Shown in pieces: positions 11,049-20,902 of a DNA stretch of 64,000 bases; the stretch's first letter is position 1; each line of letters starts with the position of its first letter. The position numbers were made by a program, and so were the translations under genes. Origin of the DNA: Armillaria gallica (lineage: Eukaryota; Basidiomycota; Agaricomycetes; Agaricales; Physalacriaceae); NCBI GenBank assembly GCA_037576215.1, contig JBANDB010000007.1:1705001-1769000 (forward strand). The letters are read 5' to 3'. The notes below the pieces were generated by a model that did no database searches, had not been told where the DNA came from, and saw nothing but the letters and a program-made list of their open reading frames with translations.

Positions 11049-12808
11049 TAGACAGAGGAAATGAAAATAAATATTCCTACGTGCTTGCGATCAGTGCCAA
11101 ACCGATAAGTACTCTTCATAAGCAAGCCAGTTCTCCTAACCAATAGGGAGAAATCGGAAAGAGAGAAAATTTCAGCCACATCGGCCATCATCTTCAGCCA
11201 CCCGGCATAGCAGCCGAAGCCTGCCGGATGCTCGCCAATCACCGCAAATTAGCTAAGCCAACCCGGAGTATAGCCCCTGTCCAGACAGTTTGGCACTACT
11301 CACGACGGCTCCCTATAACCCTCTGTCGTTTCCTCATTCTTCGGAAAGAATCGGGGATCGGAGTCCGAATTACGCACGAGGTGGCTGTACTCCCCTCCCT
11401 TCCTCTTGATTAAGGCCTCAGACTCGGATCTCGCGGCCTTTGGACCCAGGAACCTTGGTAGCGACCCATGCGCCTTCACTCCCTATGTGAAAATACGCTC
11501 AGAGTCATGGTCCAGTCCCGCGGTTTCTTTCGGTTACATCGCATTCGCGCATCACACCACCATATGGATCCATACTACAATGAACGGGAACCCAAACCCT
11601 CCAGCTTTCGCTTACCTTTTCTCACAAACTACGAAGGCTGAGAGTTTAGGTTCATTATGTCTTGAACAGCTCCCTACCGCGTGTGACTTGTATTTAACCT
11701 GAAGGTGTACTTCTTATCTGTTGGTTCGTTCTCGTCATTCATGTTCAACCAATGAAATTAGTGTATTCACAACGAGATCAAGATTCAACGACCATCATGG
11801 AGATTTGCTGATAGCTGTCTCGAATTTTGGGCACCTTGGTCTTGCTAACAGGTATGTTGGTGGATCAACATCGCCGCGATTGATGCTTATCGTCTTCAAC
11901 AGGTCTGGGGTGTATATCATACCTATCCGGCCATTGTACGTTGGACTTCGCCGGGAAGAATCCCAGGACAAGCTAACATTAGAATGCAGGTATACATCAA
12001 CGCGACATGGAGCCTAAGAATCAAGCATGGGCAAATAGCCATCAGAGAGCGTATCAAACCGCTTGCTTTCCGAGCAGGTTAGCGGCTGATCTCAGGTCCG
12101 TTGCTCTTGGATTCGGCGAACGAGAGAGACGGCTTTCTATATCTTCAATGGTATGTTTGGTGCCGTGGTTTCTTCGAGCCGCTGTTGAACCTGCCGTCAA
12201 CCGTCATACTATTTTGGTGGACTGTGGATTTGGGATGTGAAGAGCGACCGGTGCTTTCGAAGGAGCTACTCACACCGTGAAATTAGTATCTCGTGACGGC
12301 GAAAGGGTTGAGTTCAACGGAATGAATGACTTATCGTTGCGCAAACTCAACTATATGGCGACTCATCGTCGAATTAATGTTGGTAGGCAGTTCGCGACAG
12401 GAATAATTCAATATCATCACTACGTGTGCGTGTGCGTGTCCATCCAGCACGGACCAGACCATGCTGTTTGCACAGCTTCCAGGATCAGCTCCCCACGTCG
12501 ACTCAAGCAGCACTCCCTAGAACGCACATTCTCGAAAGGACACGGGAAATAGTGAGTACAATTACTCTATGGTGGTTTAAGTGCTTACTTACCCAAGAAT
12601 TACAGGAAGTTCACTTTCGACTCGCATCAGGCCGATTTGGAAACATTTGCGCTCCATATTTACAACTGGGCAAAGAATTCAGCTACGCTGTTTCGGACCA
12701 GAATACGAACATAATCATGGGGATTAAAAGAAAAATAGGACATGTGGACATTGACAGGAGCAACAATGACCTGGAGAATCGTTATCGTCGTTATAGATAT
12801 CAACAGGT
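11049..12808. other. Region upstream of the HET gene, no confident gene
   Basis: Several plus-strand frames of 75-100 codons (11406-11702, 11721-12017, 12277-12552) have no recognised domain. A frame at 12426-12800 ends at a good donor (CAACAG|GTATGT near 12806) whose acceptor at 12856 leads into coding sequence resembling the N-terminus of HET proteins. Part of this stretch may therefore be a 5' exon of the HET gene. Confidence 0.35.
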
Positions 12809-12951
12809 ATGTCAGTCGGCAAAACAGACAGAGAAAAAATTGAAATGTATTTCCAGGCCAAACTTTCCGCGTTCACCGTCACCGGCCAAGCGGAATTGTC
12901 TATCGAGGTTCCAAACCAGCGGTCGTACACTGGTGGAAGTCCTGCCATACC

Positions 12952-14439
12952 TTGCTCCCTCGCAGACACTCCCTGTGCTACGCTTGGCGTTCTGGGAGAA
13001 CGTCACGCAAGCTTCACACCATTCTCAAAGACTTCATTGAAAGGAACCATGACTTTGGCACATCTTATGCCCTCCTCCGCCCAGTATGGAATACAAAGAA
13101 CCCAAGCAACATCCAAGTCGAACTACGCAGATGTGAAAGGAAAGACAGAGAGCACCGACAAAAAGCACTGGTAGGAAATTGGATTGTCAACCCATATTTG
13201 ACACCTCGACGTGTATGGGACCTGTGGAGCAATCGCGTGGTGCCATCGTGGAGCACTGAAGAAAGGTCAACACCGATTTCGCACGCGTGGGTTGATGAGA
13301 AGGATCGTGAGGATGTGCTGACCCCTATCAACGGGAAGGAGTGGCCTGTGCCTATACTAAAGGACGCGGATCTCAACCTCATCCGGATCGAGATGCTGAA
13401 TCTGGGAGAAGAGTACGCGTGGCTGGATGTGCTCTGTTTAAGACAGAAAGAGGAAGGGGGGCCAAGGGAGGATCTGTGCGTGGAGGAGTGGAGGCTGGAC
13501 ATGCCTACAATTGGAGGTGTGTATAGGAGTGCCATGAAGGTGGTGATCTACCTGAGTGGGCTGGGGCGGCAGTTTAGGTCGAAGGACGGCGACTTGGACA
13601 GTGATCGGAACTGGTTTCGACATGCATGGACACTCCAGGAGGTCGGATGGAAGCGCACCATTGCCGGTGATGTGCCAGATGGACCGATGCACGCACAACG
13701 GATGCCCGGCGGGAACTACGAGACTGCGCTCCTGACCAGGTTTCACGAGGAGCTGCATTCAGTGAAGAGGGGTAAATATGATATATTTGCCGTACTGGCG
13801 GACATGCAGAAGCGTGTGTCGATCAATCCGGTCGACAGAGTGGCCGGACTCGCATTCGCTCTCCAGCCCCGTGTGATACCTGCCTACCATGAGAGTGAGA
13901 CTCTCGAGGATGCGTGGACGGCACTGGTGAATGCAACGGCCACTTGTATGTGCACGGGCTTCCTCTTAGTGTATCCTGGAGTTGGACTCGGATGCAAGAA
14001 ATGGAGACCAACATGGGACCAGGTCATGATGGAGCCTCTGCGAAAGGATGTCAGCTGTTTTTCCACACCTGTTCAGCATGATAATGAGACAGATGAGGAT
14101 TGGTTTGACAGGCTTTGCATTGAAAAGGGGCATGTGCGGGTATTCGACGTGGGATCGGTAGAAGGGCGTGATCGATGCGGGAAGTTGGTTGTCAAAGCCG
14201 CAGACGGGATCACACACACATTCAAAATCTACGTCAGTCACCGATTTCCGATACCTGAAGATACGTACACACTGCTTGGTGACGATTCGTACTCGTCCTA
14301 CCAGTGGGCCGTAGGGAGACGACTGCCAGATCAGAGATTCGAGAAAGTGTCGGTGGTCGTGATGGACAACCCATACGAAGCATGCGAAAGGCTGACGAAT
14401 CTCAGTCTGGCAGCAGGAACTCGCAATGTACTTGTCTGA
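12952..14439 (+). CDS. HET-domain protein (heterokaryon incompatibility type)
   Basis: One long frame of 495 codons. The region RVWDLWSNRVVPSW, ISHAWVDEKDR, YAWLDVLCLRQKEEGG, LCVEEWRLDMPTIGGVYRSA and VVIYLSGLGR is the conserved core of basidiomycete HET proteins, which in studied fungi trigger incompatibility cell death or serve as NLR effector domains. The first 20 or so codons look like a wrong frame: IPCSLADTPCATLGVLGER, typical of the family N-terminus, lies in another frame ending near 13005, where the main frame resumes as RKLHTILKDFIERNHDFGTSY. A one-base deletion near 13006, or a missed splice, separates them. The listed start is therefore only the first ATG of the long frame. The gene may be frame-broken at its 5' end. 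Rest intact to the stop. Confidence 0.75.
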   Translation: MLPRRHSLCYAWRSGRTSRKLHTILKDFIERNHDFGTSYALLRPVWNTKNPSNIQVELRRCERKDREHRQKALVGNWIVNPYLTPRRVWDLWSNRVVPSWSTEERSTPISHAWVDEKDREDVLTPINGKEWPVPILKDADLNLIRIEMLNLGEEYAWLDVLCLRQKEEGGPREDLCVEEWRLDMPTIGGVYRSAMKVVIYLSGLGRQFRSKDGDLDSDRNWFRHAWTLQEVGWKRTIAGDVPDGPMHAQRMPGGNYETALLTRFHEELHSVKRGKYDIFAVLADMQKRVSINPVDRVAGLAFALQPRVIPAYHESETLEDAWTALVNATATCMCTGFLLVYPGVGLGCKKWRPTWDQVMMEPLRKDVSCFSTPVQHDNETDEDWFDRLCIEKGHVRVFDVGSVEGRDRCGKLVVKAADGITHTFKIYVSHRFPIPEDTYTLLGDDSYSSYQWAVGRRLPDQRFEKVSVVVMDNPYEACERLTNLSLAAGTRNVLV

Positions 14440-14634
14440 TTTGACTACCGGTGGGGAGAAATCATCACAGTCTTGATTTCCCGGTGTTGACAACCAGGTC
14501 TGGAAATCAGACTGGCGGAAGGAGGATACTGCTGTAGTCATAGAATTCTGTGATAGCGGGGCAGTTATACACACGGCTGCATCTATAGTCAGCATGGAAA
14601 ACATACTTGAACTCGTGAAGGTGTTTTAGACAGA

Positions 14635-15572
14635 ACAAAAGAAGTTCTGACTGAAAGAAATACGGGTTTAGGTGTCATCGGGCCGTGCCCAACCCACATA
14701 TGGCGGCCCTTCACACCACAATCATCGAGTCGTCATCTCTTTAACCCTGCATCCTGGTAACGTTGCCCTCCTAACAATCTCATCCCTCTGTTGGCTCACT
14801 CCAGTCCAGCACTCATGCTCGTCCCTCCTGGGCCCTGGCAACGTGTCAAAATTCACCACAGTTCCGAAAGGAAATTTGAGCACCGTCGAGCTCAAGAACG
14901 TATCTTGCGGGTAGGCTGTTACCGAGACGACGAGTGAGGCCTGGAGGGCATGCCTTCGTTGGGACATGTGGGGATTGTAGTAGGGAGACACAAGTTCCGA
15001 GGACTTGCATCACTCTTCTCGAATCTTCTACTCTGTAACTTGCATTTAATACGAATAACTCTCTAAAAATTCTCCTCCTTTAATCCCTTACGTTGAGAAG
15101 GTAGAAGCCGAAGACGCACGACTCGCTGTGCTCATTCAAACTAATCCCTGTGGTGAACGAGCATTAAGGAAATGTGTACATACTTCGAGTAACCACGCCA
15201 ATCCAGAGCTATTTCTCGCAGTCCACGGCTAGCGAGCCATGGAGACCCAGGCCACATACTTTGACCGACGGGAGCGTGGTTTCAAGTAATAAGAGCGTAA
15301 CATGAATATAGAAGCCAGTCGACGAACCTTGGATGATTTACCCTTGCATCTTGATGGGACAGTCGTTGTTGTTAGCACCATCATCGTTATGTTTTCGGGT
15401 ACGATGCCTGAACAGAAAAAATTTCAGGGAAAGAACGACGCCGAGTATCCCCACCGCCCAGGATACGCCTAATATATATCTGCATATTATGATTTCGAAA
15501 ATTAGTGTCAATGGAAGACACGTACTAAAGAGTTGGCGTACTGCCGTCAGTTACATTTGACACAGAGATGAA
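14635..15572. repeat. Diverged tandem duplication, unit 1
   Basis: Aligns in the same order with 15573-16565. Landmarks: GGTTTAGGTGTCATC near the start, CTCAAATTTCC (minus strand), the TGAACAGAAAAAATTTCAGG block and a final TTACATTTGACACAGAG. No gene was identified; short frames differ between units, which suggests non-coding or decayed sequence. It lies directly 3' of the HET gene. Confidence 0.75.
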
Positions 15573-16565
15573 GGCACAAAAGAAATTCCGGCGGAAAGAA
15601 ATTTGGGTTTAGGTGTCATCAGGCCGTGCCCAACCCACATCCCAGCTCAACAACCATTTCTTACGCTCCATAGCGGCCCTTCACACTGCAGCCATCGAGT
15701 CGTCATCTCTTTGACTCTGCATCCTGACAACGCTGCCCTCCTAATAATATCATCCCTCTGTTGCCTCACTTTGCCCCTTTTCATATTCCACTAGCAACAC
15801 GTCCGACCTCTTTTCCCTCAAGTCAAAAACGAAAAAATCGCCACAGTTCCAAAAGGAAATTTGAGCACTGTCGAGCTCAATGCGGGTAGGCTGTTACCGA
15901 GACGACGAGAGGGCACGCCTTCGTTGGGACGTGTGGGGATCATACTATCATAGTAGGGAAACACAAGTTTCGGGGACTTGCATCACTCTTTTCATGCACA
16001 TCCCCTCTTCTACTCTGTAACCCACATTTAAACACTCTGATATTCTGACCAAACACGTACGACACACTGCCATGCTCATTCAAACTAAACCCTGCAGTGA
16101 GTGAGCATAGAAGGCATCAAGGAAATATGTACATACCTCGGGTAACCACGCCAATCAAGAGCTATCGCGAATCTGTCTCGCAGTCCACACTTGGCTAGCG
16201 AGCCACGAAAACAATTGGAGACCCAGGCTACAAACTTTGACCGACGGTCACGGGAGGGACATGGCGGGGTGGTTTCAAGTTATGAAAAGCATAAGAGGTT
16301 AGCATGAATATAGGAGCCAGTCGACGAATCTTGGACGATTCAACTCCGTTACCCTTGCATTTTGATGGGACAGTCGTTGTTGTTAGCTTATCTCAATTGT
16401 ATACTTTTTCAGGAACGATGCCTGAGCAGAAAGAATTCAGGGAAAACAGAATAAGAATGTATCCCCACCGCACCATGAAATATATATCTAGTTTCTAAAA
16501 TTAGTGCCAATGGAAGACACGCACTGAAGACTGCCACCTGTTACATTTGACACAGAGATTAAACA
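15573..16565. repeat. Diverged tandem duplication, unit 2
   Basis: Second unit of the same duplication, with several small insertions and deletions (for example extra sequence around 15645-15670 and 15770-15835). The divergence indicates an old event. Confidence 0.75.
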
Positions 16566-17285
16566 ACCTTCAGGTTTTCGTGCTTCCACCAGTTTGTTTC
16601 AACCCTGATGGCGAGAACAAGTGTCGCCCGGCTTGGAGATTTGTGTAAAGCGCTCGTCTCCAATTGAGAAGTTCGAAACGATCCGACCGGACTTTGTCGC
16701 ACTACGGATGACTCTGCCAATGAATAAAGCTTCCAAATTACGACATACGATCAAGTATCAGCCATTTTCAACGGTTGGCTGCCGGCTGAAATCCCTAAGA
16801 CACTACTTGGAGAAACGATATCTAGGTTGGGAGAGTGTAGAGAGTGTATTGCGCGATATTTCAAGGAAGGATTGTTTCTGACGGAGTCCAATCATATCGA
16901 TTTTATTACCACAGTAATCTCGTCGTCAGACGTCAGGTACATCAGGACTTGGGGCTTTTGGTCTACGCAATAATTCCAGTTAGCCAAACTCTTGAATTTT
17001 CAAGGAGAGATGTATTACAAGTGCAGTCTTCTATACTTGATCCCCAGAGGGCAAGGAAACAACTATCAGAAACCTCCGGGGCCCGGAACCGTGGCTAAAG
17101 AAGAATTGGCTGAACTCATACAGCCAGGAGAACCGATAGTTTAACAGAACGACAGAGAGTAAGTTAGAACGACCGAATACGGAGATTGTCCCAACCTGAT
17201 AGGTAACTAATCCGGCTCCGACGCGTAGATGAAAAACAGTTGTTGATTGATTGTCGTAATATCGTGTCCAGCACGTATAAGATGC

Positions 17286-17288
<3 letters not shown>

Positions 17289-17317
<29 letters not shown>
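17289..17317 (+). repeat. (AG)n microsatellite
   Basis: Uninterrupted AG dinucleotide run of 29 bp in non-coding DNA. Confidence 0.95.
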
Positions 17318-17319
<2 letters not shown>

Positions 17320-17362
17320 CAGCCTTGAAGGATCGTGGATATGATTGATATGCGACACACTG

Positions 17363-17742
17363 AGTCAAGATTCTGCCATTCAAATAATTGTCCTTATTCA
17401 TTAGCACAGCGATAAGAGGAAACTAACCGGATGTATTCATTGACTGCCTCCCGAATTTAGCGTGTTCGAGTTGCGCCAAGGCAATAGTGGAGAGACGTGT
17501 CTTCTTTGGCCTACTTTTCTGATGCCATGGTTGGTTGTCTACGGGTAACGGAGATTTGTAGCCCCCATATCACATCGCATATTGAGAAGAGCCTTCCCCA
17601 TGTTAAGTAGGACTCGGACTTGCCACGCTCTGCGATGGCTCACCATCTCTGAAATGTACACGTTCGAGGTTAGGGATGGTCGCGGGAGACTTGGCTTTGA
17701 AGACAACTGCATCAATGAGGACGTGAAAATTTTTAGGAAGCA
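17363..17742. repeat. Dispersed ~380-bp repeat, copy 2
   Basis: Same orientation as 9188-9564. It lies between the AG microsatellite and the intact HNH gene. Flanks on both sides are unrelated to those of copy 1. Confidence 0.75.
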
Positions 17743-18111
17743 AAATAATAGCCGCGTACAAGGGGGAGAGGTCAGAAAAAATTGGTGTCCATCTTCTTCG
17801 AATGCGGGGATATGACTGAAGATTCCGTGATAGGTTTCACTCACGGAATAGAGTCGGAGAATTAGCTAAACAGGAGACAGTGATGTTATTGATACTAAGG
17901 AAGGAAGAAAAGAAGTTTTATTACCCGACGGTGATCCTCAACAGAAGCGGATTTTCGACATACTGGACCAGATTATTTTGGACGATGAAGCAGAGTGAAG
18001 CAGCCATTGTAGAATCGAAGTGGTGGTGTGATTGAAAAAAGTTTCCGATCAAGCCAGTCGTCCATATTGAGTATTCACCGGTACCAATTTCTGTCGCGGC
18101 TTACCACCATC

Positions 18112-19423
18112 ATGTTCCATTTACCACTACCAAGTGACTTTACCCCTCGACCTCTACCTTCGAATCCTTTTCTTCAAGCTGACCTCTATGCGGCATTCAA
18201 CCTTTGCCTTAGCCTGGAGTCTCGTGCCCATCTCGTTCCCCTCCCGGATCCAAGACATCCTCCTGTTGTCCTTTGTGCGCGCGTGCTAGGGTATACTCTT
18301 CTAGAGGTCCCGTCTGTTTCTGGCAATGAACATATGGCAAAATCCATCAACGAAGTGAACACTGACGACGCTTTACTTGCCCTAGCCAACTACTACATCC
18401 AGAGCTTGCTTCACATACGTGCGTCCGTCTGTGCGATGGTTTAACGCTGCGTATCTCAACTGCATCGTAGTCAGTACAAAAGGACCCGGAACTCCTGTTC
18501 CATCAGATGATCCCTCCAGTCCAGATGTTGATAATCTAGCGGAGTTTCGTAGATATATTCTTGAACAGTCGTCTATGAATCCTAGCACGGCAAAGAAAGC
18601 GGCAAGTATTTCAGGAACATTTCATGTTTCCCGCTGTACTCAATAGTGTGCAGGCTCTTCTTCGTGACGGATTTCATTGCATGCTCAAAACCAACATGTA
18701 TGATGTTGAATATCTCGACCGGAAATTGTCTGCAGTTCTTGCCCGGAACCCGAACTGTGACGCAGAACCGCTCAAGTGCGCGCATATATTTCCGCAGACT
18801 TTCAACTTAAATTTAGGAGAGAGCGATGAATTCCGATCTGACAAAGTACGTTTCCAGTGCTTGGATTCCTATACGCGCAGCTCATGATCACTTTGCTAGC
18901 AGCATGAATGGGTGTCCCCTGTATGGGCTGTGGTGCGTATGACCGGTATACAAATGGACGAGTTGAACGGTACTGGGATTCATCGATTGGAGAACAGTCT
19001 CACGTTATGTAGCGGCTTTTTTGAATACTTTAATCGGTTGGCGTTGTGGCTTCAAGCTGTGGTATTTATCCTGAATTCCTTGGCTGAAATAATTCTCCTG
19101 ACACCGCTTAGAAGGACCAACCGCACACATATGTCGTTGTGTCCACATCCCCGGCAACATTGAGACGTCTTCCAAGTCGTGTTGTCACCTTCACTACGCC
19201 TGATCCAGAAGCTCTGCCACTACCCAGCCCTGCTTACCTCGCTATTCATGCTGCTTGCTGTCGGATCACTCGTATGTCCGGTGCTGCTGATTATGTGGAC
19301 AAAGCTCTCCGAGAGAAAGAAGAGTTACGTGTACGGATAGCAAGCATGGGTATTCTCGCCGAAGATGGATCATCGATGGACCTTTTTGGTCAGTGTATTA
19401 CTGCTGTTCTTCGAGTAGCATGA
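18112..19423 (+). CDS. HNH-endonuclease-family protein, intact
   Basis: Five exons (18112-18418, 18471-18601, 18654-18845, 18900-19061, 19112-19423) give 367 residues with all phases matching. The second intron begins with GC (GCG|GCAAGT) and ends CAG; without splicing there the frame stops. The layout matches a large Agaricomycete family of HNH proteins: a variable N-terminus, then LLRDGFHC and KCAHIFP in exon 3, ELNGTGIHRLENSLTLCSG in exon 4, and in exon 5 LPLPSPAYLAIHAACCRI followed by MSGAADYVDKALREKEELR. The position where relatives have His after CSG (GLHEYFDRL in the pseudogene copy near 50.5 kb) is Phe here (GFFEYFNRL), so nuclease activity may be impaired. Cellular role unknown; the family's expansion suggests mobile or defence origins, which is inference. 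Confidence 0.85.
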
Positions 19424-19971
19424 AGTTTTCATCCTATCGGTTTTTGCCATGCTCGTGGGTCATGGGGCGTATACGGTATCTGGGTAATGGGCGTGTTACG
19501 AGCCATAGCTAATAAATAACACAACTTCATAGCAATAGATACTGCTGCTTGTTCAACAGAGTATCAACAACTTGAAAAGCCAACCTGAAGGGTCGGGTGC
19601 AATTTCTCGAGGGAGGTGCACATTGTACAGATCGGCAGGCATTGACATCAGCGGAGAGATGCGCACGCCAGACTCGCTGAAAGAGAGAGTGGATATGTCA
19701 GAGAAGTGTGTACAGTCCGAAATCTTGTTGAGCGTCGAGGAATGTGGCTACTGATGTTATGGATCAGCGAACGAACATGCACATTGCGCAACGATTGATT
19801 ACTGCTTCATCAAGCGCCGACAAACTTCGCAGCGATAAGGTACCATCCATATTTCGTACATAAAAGACGAAACATACCCAGTACTTCAACACTCGTTCCC
19901 GACGCATTGCACCTCCTACGCTTCTTCTGATATCTACTTGACGTGGTCCTGAAAGTGACGGTATGCCAATT
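19424..19971. other. Intergenic
   Basis: Space between the HNH gene (+) and the 3' end of the next gene (-). It would hold both 3' ends. No further signal was seen. Confidence 0.5.
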
Positions 19972-20902
19972 TCATGCTTTCACTACGGCAGTCCACTTGA
20001 GGGTTACCGTATGGTAGACTAATGGAGCGACAGGACGGACAACCCCTGGTCCATCGGTCCAAGTATTCCTTTCCATATCATACCAGCAATAATGATATGT
20101 TTCGAAGATAGATGTTCCCATACAATTGTCATGAATAAGGGGACGTCGTTCGGTACTCAGGACCCGGGGCCGCTTCAAGCCGCCAGTGTCGGCAGTGTCC
20201 TCCAGATCGATCTTCCAGTTGCGTAATCTCTGGGCTATAGCAAGCAGCTGGGACATAGGAATCAGTCAGTTCAATGGCATACCCTGGATCGTTAAGCACA
20301 AGCCTGGTCCTGGTCCCTCTCAATCGCCTCCAGCTCCATCTCAAATTCCTCAAGCTCCTTCAACAGCTTAATCTTCTTTGTCCACTCGTCCTCCAGCACC
20401 AACGGGTGATTAAGCTCAAACCACCACCAATCCGAGTGTCTCATCGTAATCTTCAACTTTCTCGGACACATTTCGGGGATCTCACAAGATCCCGGAAAGC
20501 TCCTCTCGAGCCAATGCTGCGGCGTGAAAAAGTGCACACAATCGACCTTTTTCTGCTGCTCCTCCGTCATCTTACGGAAGTATCCGGCTGGATCCTCACT
20601 CGACCCAGGCGGGTTGCGGTACCCGCCCCCACCCAAAACACATGCTCCTTCTCGATGACAGGCAGGAGATGAGTTTCGTCATAGATGCGATGACACGTGA
20701 GAAGGAGCGCAGTGTCTATGCGCTGGTAGTGTTCATATCCTGGACGGAAGTAGTAGGCACTGCCGGGGTAGTATCCCCTAGCTTTGTCGGGGTAGGCATA
20801 TAGAGCAAGCCGGAAGATGAGGTTACGGATTCCGGGGGGTAAAACGGAGAAGAGGGGTGAGGCCTCTTGGAGGTAAGCTTCCGATTGGACTCTTGGGTGC
20901 AT
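19972..20902 (-). CDS. DUF7730/2EXR-like protein
   Basis: Starts MHPRVQSEAYLQEASPLFSVLPPGIRNLIFRLAL in pattern, then YYFRPGYEHYQRIDTALLLT and CHRIYDETHLLPV..EHVFW, which is the usual start of fungal DUF7730/2EXR proteins (an F-box-like LPPEIRNLIF helix). Downstream come DPAGYFRKM, VHFFTPQHWLE, MCPRKLKITMRHSDWWWFE and a C-terminal QRLRNWKIDL. Best model: exons 20633-20902, 20300-20594 and 19972-20234, 275 residues. The first intron is only 38 bp (TGG|GTGGGG...GAG|GAT). The alternative is a lost G in the G-run near 20626, which would make it a frame-broken copy. The second intron (20235-20299) is ordinary. Function unknown. Confidence 0.65.

Noticed and set aside
13065..13535. 156-codon minus-strand ORF
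   Set aside because: It is the shadow of the HET-domain gene on the opposite strand.
17281..17320. CRISPR-like or regulatory array
   Set aside because: It is a plain AG dinucleotide run; no spaced direct repeats were seen anywhere in the window, and the sequence is eukaryotic.
20292..20372. Plus-strand Pro-rich frames at 20186-20672
   Set aside because: They are antisense to the DUF7730-like gene, whose protein resemblance is far stronger.
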